DNA of 64,000 bases from Strongylocentrotus droebachiensis. Lineage: Eukaryota > Echinodermata > Echinoidea > Camarodonta > Strongylocentrotidae. The DNA is taken from contig JAVYIG010007445.1 in assembly GCA_035222895.1 (NCBI GenBank), forward strand, positions 1 through 64,000, read 5' to 3'. The notes beneath the pieces are model-generated. The model was given only the letters and a program-made list of their open reading frames with translations. It was not told where the DNA came from and did not search any database. Below, piece after piece: positions 44,495 through 55,365 of this stretch. Within the stretch, counting starts at the first letter, position 1. Every line of letters begins with the position of its first letter. The translations under genes and the position numbers were made by a program.

Positions 44495-47400
44495 AACGAG
44501 TCACCATCAGTAAAAAGAATTACAAAGTACATGTCAATGTGTTGTAATGCATTAAGTCTCTGCATGGACACCCCTGATTGGCCTAACTAAAAGTAACCCA
44601 CTAAAATGGACTTTCAATCCTCGGCCTGCTTTACACCCCCTGAAATTCTACAATATTGATTTAAAAAACGAACAGATTGGGAATCCCATAACCTTCAACT
44701 TTTCTAGAAAGCTCGAGCAGGGTCGCAGGATGTGACGCAAGAGACAATGGAACCATCAATATGTAACCATCTGGCGCCATCTCTCCTTTGTTCTATGACA
44801 ACCTCGCTCCACATCGTGTACCTCTCCGCTGTCCACGACCCCCCCTGCTTGAAAGCACGAAAAATCAATGATTGTCCTTGTTAGGTGCGCATACCATGAC
44901 CCATTTTTTCCGATCACGTATTTGACAGAGAGTGCCAAATTTTAAAATATGTGTGTACATGCATTCTATCTCTGGTATTTCTTCTTTTGAGTGCAAGAAG
45001 GTCATTTACAATAGCAAGCAGAGATGCCCCTCTAGCTCCCAGCATATGATACAGTACATTGATGTTGCATTCTAAGGGGAAGTCCACCCTGGTATTAAGT
45101 TGACTTTGATAAAAGCAGAAAAATGAGAGAAACAATGAATTAGTGAAAGTTTGACCAATATCCGATTAAAAATAGGAAAGTTATGTATTTTTGAAGTTGT
45201 CATCAGTGAAGCACGAATTGGTGACACTGTGACGTTTCATGCAAGGTCCTCTCCGATTTTGCTACGTACAGGAAATGTCATAAACATTCATTTTCTTTAG
45301 TTATTGATGATGGAATAGATTTGTTTCATACAGGGGGTTGTTTGTATAAAAACATAGACTCAAAAGGGTGAAAGTATGTTTGACAAGGCAAATGGGAAAG
45401 GGGCTTCGTAAGATACTTCACAGAGTTGCCAATTCGTGTTTGATTGATCGCACCTTAAACAAATCTTAACTTTGATATTTTTAATCGTTTTTGCTCAAAA
45501 TTTCGCTGACCTGTTGCTTTCAATTTTCTGCCAGTGCTTCTATAAAAACTAACTTAATATCAGGGTGAAAGAATCATTTAAAGCTTTTATCTTATATGGC
45601 AACATCATCTGATGTATGCATTATATACTGTATTAACTTTTTCCATAGGATAGTAATTATGGTGTATTACAAGAGAAAATCTGCAAGGGATATGTGGCGA
45701 AAGATGTAGATTTAGTTTGGGTATATGATGACAACCTTTTGCTTGCAAAAAAGTATTTATCTACATATAGAACACAACAGAAAACATTTTTCTCTATTAA
45801 CTGATAAACAATATAAATTTGCCCTTAAAAATTCTTTTGGAAACGTTTTTTCTATTGGTTTACATGTACAGCTCCATTTATTTGTGTCCCAAAATATATT
45901 GATAGGGGGCCTATATATATATATATATATACCGGTATACATGTACATTGACATTACATGCACTGTCCCTAGCCTACTACAGATACAATTTTGATCACAG
46001 TAAAATTCACATCACTATGAGTCTAAAAAGTCTATCAGTCTAAAAAGACTGATTTTTAGCAAGTCTATGTTACAAACATAAAACAGATCATATTGACATC
46101 AGATTGCATATAGATACATAGGAAAAGATATTTAAAGATCATTAAAAAATAAACAAAGGGAAGAGACAAAGCTAATAAACACATTTTTGTTATTGAATTG
46201 GATTGAATTGAGTTTATTGAACCATATACATGTAGATGTAAAAGCAAACATACAATAATAGAAAATAGAATACATAAAACATACAAAAATCCAAAGCAAA
46301 TAAATGGTCAGGACCACAAAAAAGCAAGTCACTTATAAATAGGGCCCAAACTAAATCAAATATGATTCAGTCACCATACCCACCCACACATTCTTGCACA
46401 CACACCCACACACGCACACACACAAAATACTGCATACACGCATACCTACATGAAAGTACAAAGTAATCGACATGAAAACATTTGATTTTCTAAACTATTC
46501 ATTGTTAATACTGTATTCGTGTATTGTATGACAGTGTAATACAAACATAAACATATATGATAAGAAGTGTGATATGAATGGAAAAGGAACAACAAAATTG
46601 ATTTAAAAAGCTAACCTATTAATGAAAATTACATACAAAGATATGTGATCTTAAAAGTATCATTTGGAATAGATAGGGATAAGGGAAGTGTAAAATGGGG
46701 TAGGGTGAAGAAGAAATGTTGTCATTTTCCCAAATTCATTCTTCACATAGCTTACAGTTCATTTGTCAATTTGTTGTAGTACATGTAGTCAAACCACTGA
46801 AAAGTTTGGCCTTTAGTCGTCAATCTACTTTCATGAGTTATCACCAACATAGCACCAGCAGAATAAACATGGTATGGAAATTAAAAGAATTATTACATGT
46901 ATGGGAATGGAGAGACAGTGTGGGGAAAATATGAAACTCAACATATGTTTAGTCTTCGCACCAACTCAGACTGTTTGGATTGTTTACATCTGCAATTTTT
47001 TCAGGTCAGCAATAATATTGGCCAATCAAAATGAAGGCTAGTGGATAGCCCCACATCTCCCCTTGTCTGACCTTGTACTGTCTATCTATTATGGTATCTT
47101 GCCCAAGCTTGGAAGTTGAGGGCAGTATTTTTGCACACATACCTGTTCTCTACAATTCTAGTGCATTCTTGCCGTGTTATTCCACTCCAATTATATTAAG
47201 TCTTAATGGTCTCTTAGATTCCGGTTGGTTCAAATCTCCCCTCTTAGCCTAGTACCTTCTTATTTTCGCCTTCAACATATGTTTATCTTTCAAGAAACTA
47301 CATGTATGATGTCTTTAATCATGTAATGTCTGTTATCTGCTGATATGGAAATGTACGTACATGTATGTAGGCCAGTGGTCATGCCCCCTTCTCTCCCCTT

Positions 47401-48240
47401 CTCCCCTTTCACGTCTGCTATTGGCCAATGGAGACGAAGTTCAGTGGACACGCCCCCATCACTCTGCATGTATTCAGTGACCTTGTTTTGTCTGAGCCAA
47501 TTGAAGAGAGGGTTTTACAGACGTGCCTCCGTCCCGCCCCCTATCGACCACTTCATGTCTGCCATCTGTCAATCAATGTAAAGATGTGTGGAATATGCCA
47601 GCACCTGTTGCCTGTCTCTGTGTGTCTATTATTTTCTCTTGCTCTTTTGTCTTTCCCTTGCTCTTTTGTCTTTCCCTCTGCCTCACCCCTACAATATAGG
47701 TCGTCACCCCCTGGATCCGATAGGGTCAGGAGTGCTGGGGATTCTGGTGAATAATCCTGCAGATATTGGTACATTCACATAGCGAATACCCCTTCTTAGA
47801 GCTTAGTGCAGACCAAATATGAAGTGAAATGACAGATTTGATGTAAATTTATGATCGCAACTCTACAATCCTAAACGAGACACTTAAATTACAACATATC
47901 TAGGATGTGCCTTGTGTACAAGTTAAACAAATTAAATAGTTATAATATGCCTAGAGAGAGTTACCATGCAGTGATAAAAATTGTCATTGATTTGTAGAAT
48001 TTGAACTTTAAAATGATTTGTATTTTCTAAACTTCTATAATTTGAGATACATGGTTCATGTGCAATTTATTTTTTTCACTGATGTAATTATATATCTACA
48101 TATTGATGTGAAATAAATTAAATGTTATTTTTTTTAATATAACAAAAGTACATTTGACAGCATGTATATTTACTTTGTGTAAGAATGTGATTGTCTTTGT
48201 GGTCATTATCTAGCGTACCATGAAATTGAATTGGTGATTT
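44495..48240. other. FIG4 3' region and intergenic DNA
   Basis: No further coding exon is supported. It contains a partial copy of the AAGTCCACTCC element family near 45075-45230 and an (AT)n run near 45918. There is also a TTGAATTG tail near 46190, a CCAAT/GC-box cluster near 47370-47560 and an AATAAA at 48112. The FIG4 poly(A) site cannot be fixed. Confidence 0.45.
47370..47560. promoter_or_regulatory. CCAAT and GC-box cluster
   Basis: ATTGGCCAAT near 47411, AGCCAATTGAAG near 47496, and CACGCCCCCATC and CCCGCCCCC near 47451 and 47533 lie within 170 bp. This looks like a TATA-less promoter or repeated regulatory modules. No exon next to it is proven. Confidence 0.3.
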
Positions 48241-48293
48241 CAAGTTAGACCCAATAGTAACCCAAACCTATAGTATGAATAACGGAGAAGGAG

Positions 48294-48297
<4 letters not shown>

Positions 48298-48324
<27 letters not shown>

Positions 48325-49290
48325 TTATATAGCGCAGCTTTTATACAAAATATATTCAGCTGCGCTGGAGAAGGGGGAGAAGAAAAAAAAAGAAGAACAA
48401 ATACAAGAAGAAGTGAAAGAATGAAAGACATAAAATGCTGAGGAGGAGGGAAAGAAAAAGCACAGAAAGAAGAGCAGTAGGAGGAGGAAGGAGAAGGAAA
48501 GAAAGAAAGATATAAAGAAGAATTAGAGGAGGAGGAAGAAGAAAAATAAGAGAAAGAAAGGAGAGGAGGAAGCGGGAAAGAAGAAGAAGAAAAGAAAGAA
48601 AGACACATGTATAATGAAGAGGGGGAGGAGGAGAAGAAGAAGAGAAGGTACATGTATAAAGAAGAGGAGGAGGAAGGAGAAAGATATTTATTAAAAAAAA
48701 GAGGAGGAGGAGAAGGAAAAGGAAGGAGAAAGATAGGAGGAGGGGGGAAAGAAAAAGTAGAGAAAGAAGGACTCTGAGAAGAAGAGAAAGGAAGATACAT
48801 GTATAAAGAAGATGAGGAAGGACAAGAAGAAGAGAAAGAAAGATATAAATAAATGGAGGAGGGAAAAAAGAAGAAGAGAAAGAAAGATTAAGGGGAGGAG
48901 GAGCGAAAGAAGAAGAGAAAGCAAGATATAAAGAAGAGGAGGGAAAGAAGAAGTAAAGAAACAAAGAAAGATATACAGAAGAGGACGAGGAGGAAAAGAA
49001 GAAAAAGAAAAAGAAAAAGAAAGAAAGATATAAAGAAGAGGAAGGAAAGAACATGTAGAGAAAGAAAGAAAGATATACAGAAGGGGAGTAGGAGGGAGAG
49101 AAGAAGGAGAGGAAGAAAGATACATGTATAAAGAAGAGGAGGAGGAGGGGAAGAAGATGAAGGAAGTTTGGAGGGCTGAGGGGGGAGTACGTAAAGCAGA
49201 ATTAGACGAAGAAATTGCAACATACAAGCGAGAGAGCATGCAATTGGTGAAATGGAAGAGAGAAAGGGAGAAACACAAATATACAAAGAC
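48298..49290. repeat. (TAA)n module followed by 0.9-kb purine tract
   Basis: Starts with (AAT)n and TATATAGCGCAGC, then about 900 bases of almost pure A/G (GAAGAAGAGGAGG and AAAGAAAGATATAAAGAAGAG units with ACATGTATAAAGAAGA punctuations about every 150 bp). Minus-strand Ser/Phe/Leu frames are artefacts. Confidence 0.85.
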
Positions 49291-49741
49291 TCGGAGGGAT
49301 AGTAGCTAGGGAGATTGTATGAAATGAATAAAACTGATGAAGGGCAATTATCTTAACTGTCGGGAATGATGTATCAGGCGGCAAATTGGACGCAGTTGCA
49401 TGTGTCAAGTTTTAACTTATGGTACGTCTATAATGTATATGTGTGTATAGTTATTTATATATATATATCGGCATATTGGTTCAATCATGTAAGTCAATAA
49501 GTGCATGCTATAAAGGCTGTATAAAGTGCTATAGCTAATTGTCTCTATAATTCTATCAGGCCCGCCCTCCCCTCTGGCCAGTATTTCCCGTCCTCCGCCT
49601 CTGATCTGAATGCATTATTCTTCTTCAATATTGACACAGAATTTGTCAGAATTATGAAGTCATCGAAACGGTGAATGTGTTGACCTAAAAGTGAGCCGGA
49701 AACGACAAAATCGCAGGCCACGAACTGAAGCAGTATGCGTG

Positions 49742-49876
49742 TATAAAACATTGTGTCCCTATCAATGTACAGAGGTTATATACAGAAAATCATATACGCC
49801 CTTAACAGAGGAACTGAAAAGAAAGAAAATGGAGTATACAACCCACCGAGTCTAGACTTATCAAACCGAGCGAACG
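49742..49876 (+). promoter_or_regulatory. Possible TATA promoter and first exon of the NLR gene
   Basis: TATAAAA at 49742-49748 is followed by an exon-like stretch ending in a near-consensus donor, GAACG|GTAAGTT at 49877. The next + strand acceptor with a coding continuation is that of the NLR gene at 55209. The link is inference; other repeats lie between. Confidence 0.3.
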
Positions 49877-50213
49877 GTAAGTTTAAAAGTCAATTGTAAT
49901 TTGCGACTGCTTGGGTGAGGAATGAGTTTGAGAAACGTTTGGTTTTAATAAACTTTAAAGAAATCATAAAGTCTGTCAAAAAGTTGCGTTTGTGTTGTGT
50001 GGCATATACCCAGTAGATTGACAGTCACGGTGCATATAATGTCACGTGTGCATATAAGTGTGGATCTATCCGCTATTATAGCGTTGACTTTCTCACTTCC
50101 ACGTAGAGTGATAGTCCATCCGGAATTGGCATTTATAGTTAGAAATTTAGGATTATTCTAAAAATGAACAACCTGAATTTAAATGCTTACTTTTATCATA
50201 GATAGATTGATAA

Positions 50214-50257
50214 CAATAGGCCCATGTATGTTTTTTAAAACATACATGGGCCTATTG
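50214..50257. repeat. Perfect 21-bp-arm hairpin
   Basis: CAATAGGCCCATGTATGTTT is followed within a few bases by its inverse. Perfect over 21 bases with a two-base loop. A third partial copy (AAACATACATGTAGGCCTAC) follows at about 50262. Confidence 0.75.
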
Positions 50258-50279
50258 TATTAAAACATACATGTAGGCC

Positions 50280-50545
50280 TACCTATCTATCCGATAGGTA
50301 GGATTATATACGTACCTATCTATTTACCTTAACTCTATCTACCTATCTATCTACCTATCTATCTTATCTATCTATCGTTCTATCTATCTATCCACCTACC
50401 TACCTATCTACTTACCTATCTACCTACCTACCTATCTATCTTTTTCTCTACCTATCTATCTATATATTTCTCTATCTCTCTATCTACCTACCTACATATC
50501 TACATATCTATATAATTTATCTATCTGTCTACCTATACCTTCCTG
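50280..50545. repeat. (CTAT)n/(CTAC)n microsatellite
   Basis: Interrupted CTATCTAT and CTACCTAC runs; nothing coding. Confidence 0.85.
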
Positions 50546-51284
50546 AAAGTTTCTATTTGCTTCTGAACAAGATTCGGGGAAGCGTCGAAAATTTAATATT
50601 TAATAATATTGGCTATACAATGCATTACATATGCCGCCCGAGTGAGAGGTTTTACATAACTTGTTAAATATCTGTCGTTTGAAATTTGGAATAGACTGTT
50701 TTGACATTGGAACACATGACTACTTGTTTTTGTCAATCGTATATAGGTTTATTACAGGGACTTCGAGGTTCCAGTATGCAAAGGTTAAGTCGTTGATTAA
50801 AACCTTTTAACAAATCGACTTTTATCAAATGCATCCAACATTATCTTCCCAATGAGCTTTTAAAAAGTTACCAAGATTTCGATCAAAATAATTTTTGTTC
50901 GTTAATCCTGTTTGTCTGATTCTCCTATTTTCACTACTTTCTCTGTTATCTCTACTATCTAGTTAAACAAAAAATTATAAGAAACTTGTATTTAGATTTT
51001 GTAAATAATTTGTAATTACCATTGATGTTATTTTTGTAATGTTGTCTTCTTTTGTATACGGACTTATCTTATCATATTTCACCGTATTGAAATGAATACA
51101 ACTAACAAACAAACAAACAAATCAAAATCAAATCCGAGTATCATACCTCCTCCTCTTTCTCAGTAAGCCATATAATATCAAAGTTTCATTTATTTCCTTC
51201 ACATAAACAAACTGAACATAATTTTTATGGTGAAATATACCTTTCAATGTTTAGATAAAAATATAAATGGATAGATAGTGGTTA

Positions 51285-51500
51285 TTATTTTACCTGACTG
51301 CTAGAAAAGCATAAATGCTTGTTAGTAAGCAACCGGAAGACCGAAGGCTTTGGGCCCTCTCCGAGGGACCTTGTAACGAGGATTAATGCCTTACCAAAGG
51401 GCACTAGCGCATCGACTTGGTTTCGAACCCGGGTCGCCGGATTACGAGACCACTGCTCTATCAACTGCCATATTAATATCGCGCCTCCAGATGTTAGGCA
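51285..51500 (-). mobile_element. tRNA-derived SINE, second family, minus strand
   Basis: On the minus strand, AGTTGATAGAGCAGTGGTC (A-box-like), CTCGTAATC (anticodon-loop-like) and GGGTTCGAAACC (B-box) are in tRNA order. A body with GGGCCCAAAGCC follows, ending in an AAAATAATAACC tail. It continues past the tRNA-like head, so it is a SINE rather than a tRNA gene. Confidence 0.65.
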
Positions 51501-52033
51501 GCCGGAAGCAGGCTAAATTCCCTGGAAGCACAGGGCTAAGGGCTTATGGTGGTGTCGCCATAAAAAAACAGACTTATGATACATACAAACTACATAATAA
51601 ACTAATTATCATAATCTACATACAAATATCGATACAAATAAAGAGAATGAGGAGAAGTGAAAAATTTGTAAATGTAGATCCCATCATCAACAGGGGACCA
51701 CTTTTTTGGTAATGTATTTTTTTCCTCTTTTTTTTGTTTTTGTTTTTGCAATAACAAATTCGGCATGTCTGATAATACGAATAAAATTGATGGGACCACC
51801 TGAACTGATTATTGCTTTCTTGAATCTGTGTAGCCGTTTAGGTATCTTTTCATCCTTCACTAGATGTCAGTTTCACAAGAATATTATTGTATGGTCCTTT
51901 CCAGTCCTTCATTCGTTGATAACGCCATCTTCGGCGGTTTGAGTCAAGTGTGAATGGATTATAAAAAACCGGGCAGATTCTGGACTACACTCACCCCGTT
52001 CCTCTCCATGTAGATACTAAAAAGTGATATCCT

Positions 52034-52260
52034 ATGGAAAGGCTTTCCTGTATCATTGCACCGTATACAACATACATATAGGTGTATCATTTGGACTGCT
52101 TCAGTTTGTGTGTACAGGACCCACTCGTACTGACAGGGGTACTATGTTTAAATATATATTTAAACATAGTACCCCTGTCAGTACGAGTGGGTGCAGTCCA
52201 AATGATACACCTATATGTATGTTGTATACGGTGAAATGATGCAGGAAAGCCTTTCCATAT
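52034..52260. repeat. Near-perfect long palindrome with no spacer
   Basis: Arms of about 100 bp meet at AAATATATATTT (centre 52155/52156). They share GGAAAGGCTTTCCTG, GTATACAACATACATATAGG and CCACTCGTACTGACAGGGG in inverted orientation, with only a few mismatches. The left arm has one 20-base extra block (52100-52119) absent from the right. No coding content is apparent. Confidence 0.9.
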
Positions 52261-52695
52261 TTAATATAGGTTTTTAATATTTAATATAGGTCTACAATAA
52301 GTGCATGTAAATCTGTAAGCTGTTACATAGGCCTAATACATCTATGTAATATCCGATTTGTTTGAAATATATAAGTAACAAAAACCGGGGTGTTTTTCCC
52401 CTGAAATTAGAATGAATATAGATGAAAGAACATATGTCTTTCAGATCAACTATACAGCGATGCGATGATCGGAAATAGCGTTTCCTGGTGTTTCTGACCT
52501 ACCGAAAGATTAAACTGTCACAGTGATGTAGTCTGCAAAAAGAGACTCTGAGATCAATCTTTATATTATATGGACTGGGCTTGAGGGGGTACATCAGATT
52601 GACCAAGCTAAGATCATATTGCCCCGAGTCGAGTGTAGTAGCGCTTCTAGAGGCGGCTAGGGGCTACAACCCTCCCCCGATTTGTATTCATGAAT

Positions 52696-53487
52696 TTAAA
52701 GGGCAAGTCCACTCCAAAAATAACTTCCTTTCAATAGAAGCAGAAAAATCAGACTAACCAATCAAACAAAGTTTGAGCAAAATCGGATAACTAATAAGAA
52801 AGTTATGAGTTTTGGGTGACGTCATTGGCTCACTATCCACTATTTGTTTTTCTTTATATTGATAATATAGATTTCCAATTTCCCCCATTAAAATCTTATT
52901 TCCTCACACCAGCATCCAAGTTATATTGATAGTAATATGTTTTTGTATGGATGCACTAAATATAGAGTAATTGTTTTCAGTAAGACTACTCCGAAGATCA
53001 AGATACTAATCTTGATCTAAGGAGACACGAACGAACGATGAAAAATGTGAATTTTGATAAACTATTTATTTAAAAATCAACTATTATGAATATACAATAT
53101 TCAGAAAATAGTATCAAATCTTCAAAGTTCATAACGGATTTTGTGAATGTCATGCACGCATTATGATCCAAATCATATAACCTGGGCAAAGCCGGGCATG
53201 GAGAGATCACGTTTTGGGGTATAAAAAGGGAAATTAATTCGATAAAAATATATAGAGCAATTGATAAATATATAGCAATTGATAAATAGTGAGGCAATGA
53301 CGTCACAAACTGATAATCAAATTGGCAATTTGTGTTGTGATTTTCTAAGTTCCATACTTTTTCATTTCTATGAAAAAAAATCATCCTTATTAGTTATCCG
53401 TTTTTACTCAAATTTTGTTTGCTCTGTTTCTCTTGTTTTTCTGCATATATTAAATGGAATTTTTTTTGGAGTGGACTTGGCCTTTAA
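52696..53487. mobile_element. TTAA-flanked TIR element (AAGTCCACTCC family)
   Basis: Left TTAAAGGGCAAGTCCACTCC and right GGAGTGGACTTGGCCTTTAA are inverted ends with one mismatch. Subterminal regions are also inverted (GATAACTAATAAG with TTATTAGTTATC, and ATGACGTCATTGG-like with CAATGACGTCAC). No transposase recognised. A diverged left-end relative lies near 45075. Confidence 0.78.
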
Positions 53488-53666
53488 GCGAGGCACATGT
53501 ACACAATGAATACAAGACCCCAAGGCCCCCTCCCGCCTGCATGGCCCCTCTCAAAGCTCCCCCTTCTTGATATATGATATTGAAACGCATGTATTTAATT
53601 TAATAAGCGCTTCAATGGGAGGTCGGTGACCTTTTACTTCTGACCGGCGGTTCTGTGAAACGCTGC

Positions 53667-53820
53667 CCAGGGGGGTGTTTTACAAAACTTGTCATCAGTG
53701 AAAAATGACAGTTTTTGTTATAAGCTACTGAAATCCTTGCTTCTGATTGGGCATCAGCGGATTGGTCACTGATTTTTGTCATTTGTCATTGATAAAAAGC
53801 TTTGTGAAACGCCCCCCTGG
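53667..53820. mobile_element. Short MITE (CCAGGGGGG ends)
   Basis: About 154 bp; ends CCAGGGGGGTGTTTTACAAA and TTTGTGAAACGCCCCCCTGG are inverted with two or three mismatches. Inner ATGACAGTTTTTG and ATTTTTGTCATTTGTCAT words continue the fold-back. Confidence 0.75.
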
Positions 53821-54059
53821 ATGACATCTTTTTGAAATGTGTCGCCTAGATTAGTTACAGAGAAACCAAACACCACAATATGCTTTATTTAGAAATTCTG
53901 ATGGTACTTGACATACGATTTAACGTACATGTAGGCCTACCATTATTATTCCCCGTATTATTCCTAAGATTGATGAATTGATGAGCCTATATCGTAACAG
54001 ATACTATATATTCGCATCTTATGGAGAACACACTCAATTGAAATCCCCCTTATCTCCTC

Positions 54060-54500
54060 TTCAACTGTCTGTCCGCCTGTCTGTCTGTCTGTCTCTCTGT
54101 CTCTCTCTCTCTCTCTCTCTATCTTGTTCGCATCTTACCTAATTCCTCCCTCCCCCTCTTTCTCTGTCTCTCCCTCTTATCTTATTATCTTCTCCAATAT
54201 GTATGTAAAGCTCATTTTTCCTCTCATACAATGTCTCCCCCTCCCCCCTCCCACTCTCTCTCTCTCTCTCTCTCTCTATCTTGTTCGCATCTTACCTAAT
54301 TCCTCCCTCCCCCTCTTTCTCTGTCTCTCCCTCTTATCTTATTATCTTCTCCAATATGTATGTAAAGCTCATTTTTCCTCTCATACAATGTCTCCCCCTC
54401 CCCCTCCCACTCTCTCTCTCTCTCTTTGTGGCTCTCTCACTCCGTTTCTCCTTCTGTCTCTCCCTTTCCCCTCTCTCCCCCTTTGTCTGTATGTATGTCT
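54060..54500. repeat. 157-bp tandem duplication within a CT tract
   Basis: The stretch starting CTATCTTGTTCGCATCTTAC at 54120 recurs almost unchanged at 54277, both copies followed by (CT)n. The duplicated Ser/Leu-rich open frames are artefacts. Confidence 0.85.
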
Positions 54501-54689
54501 CTTTCCTTTTCTTCCATTCTACTTTGATTCCTTTGTATCTCTCCCCATCCTTGCTCTTGCTCTCCCCTTCTCCCATGCCTCTCTGCCCCCTCTTTGTCTT
54601 CTTTCATTATCATTGAGAGACCTATATTGAAGCTAGCTATAGATTTCAATGGTAGTTAAATTCATTATGATATTGTACATGTAATTGTC

Positions 54690-54978
54690 ATTTCTTTTAT
54701 TTGTTATTAGCTTTTTTGTATTTTATTTTGTTGGCAGCCGCATATAATGACCACATCCTGTGTGGCTGCTACCAGCCTAAGCAATTTCCTTTGTGTTTGT
54801 AACGATTTTGTTCATGTTTGTATAATTATGACTTATATTCTGTTTTTTTAATGTATTTACCTATGTTTTGTAATTGCAGTTGAGTAATTGCAATTGTGTG
54901 ATACTTTGTGTACTGCTTTTTCTACCCTATATGTGTTTTTTGTACTGTTTGGCATAACAAATTGAATTGAATTGAATT
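54690..54978 (+). repeat. Possible LINE 3' tail ending in (TTGAA)n
   Basis: T-rich sequence ending GGCATAACAAATTGAATTGAATTGAATT, the style of CR1/L2-type 3' ends. No reverse-transcriptase part is attached. Confidence 0.35.
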
Positions 54979-55222
54979 ATCCATGAATTTATCCAGTTTA
55001 CTCCCCGAAAGTAGGCGTAGATGATGTGATGAATATGGAAAAATGTAGTTAAAATAATACCTTACATTTAAATTGTGCTTATAACCTTTCCCTGATGTCA
55101 TCACAGTATGACTAAGTATGCTACATCATATATATTATAATAATTGTATAACGTTATGAATTTATAGCCAAATGCAACTGAAGTCTGAATTTAAATTTGT
55201 ATTTTCAGAGAAGCTCCTGGCA

Positions 55223-55365
55223 ATGGCCACTCTTGAAGCGACCGATGCGTACCCTTTACGCAAGGTCAACGTTGAGGACGCTATCACTGACCTTCAGCTG
55301 ATGAACATTGCCCAGCAGATTGGGCCTGAGTCATGGCGTCTAGTTGGACTTGAACTAGGCCTCAG
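55223..55365 (+). CDS. NLR coding exon 1 (Death domain, first half)
   Basis: The exon begins at 55209 after GTATTTTCAG; the coding start GGCAATGG is 14 bases in. An upstream ATG at 55172 lies in the intron and is discounted. Donor CAG|GTAGGT, phase 2. Confidence 0.85.

Noticed and set aside
48240..49309. Several long Ser/Phe/Leu-rich minus-strand frames
   Set aside because: Translation of a pure purine tract lacks stops by composition; there is no domain, start context or splice evidence.
51420..51480. Possible minus-strand tRNA gene
   Set aside because: The tRNA-like head is followed by a SINE-like body and tail; acceptor stem pairing is not convincing.
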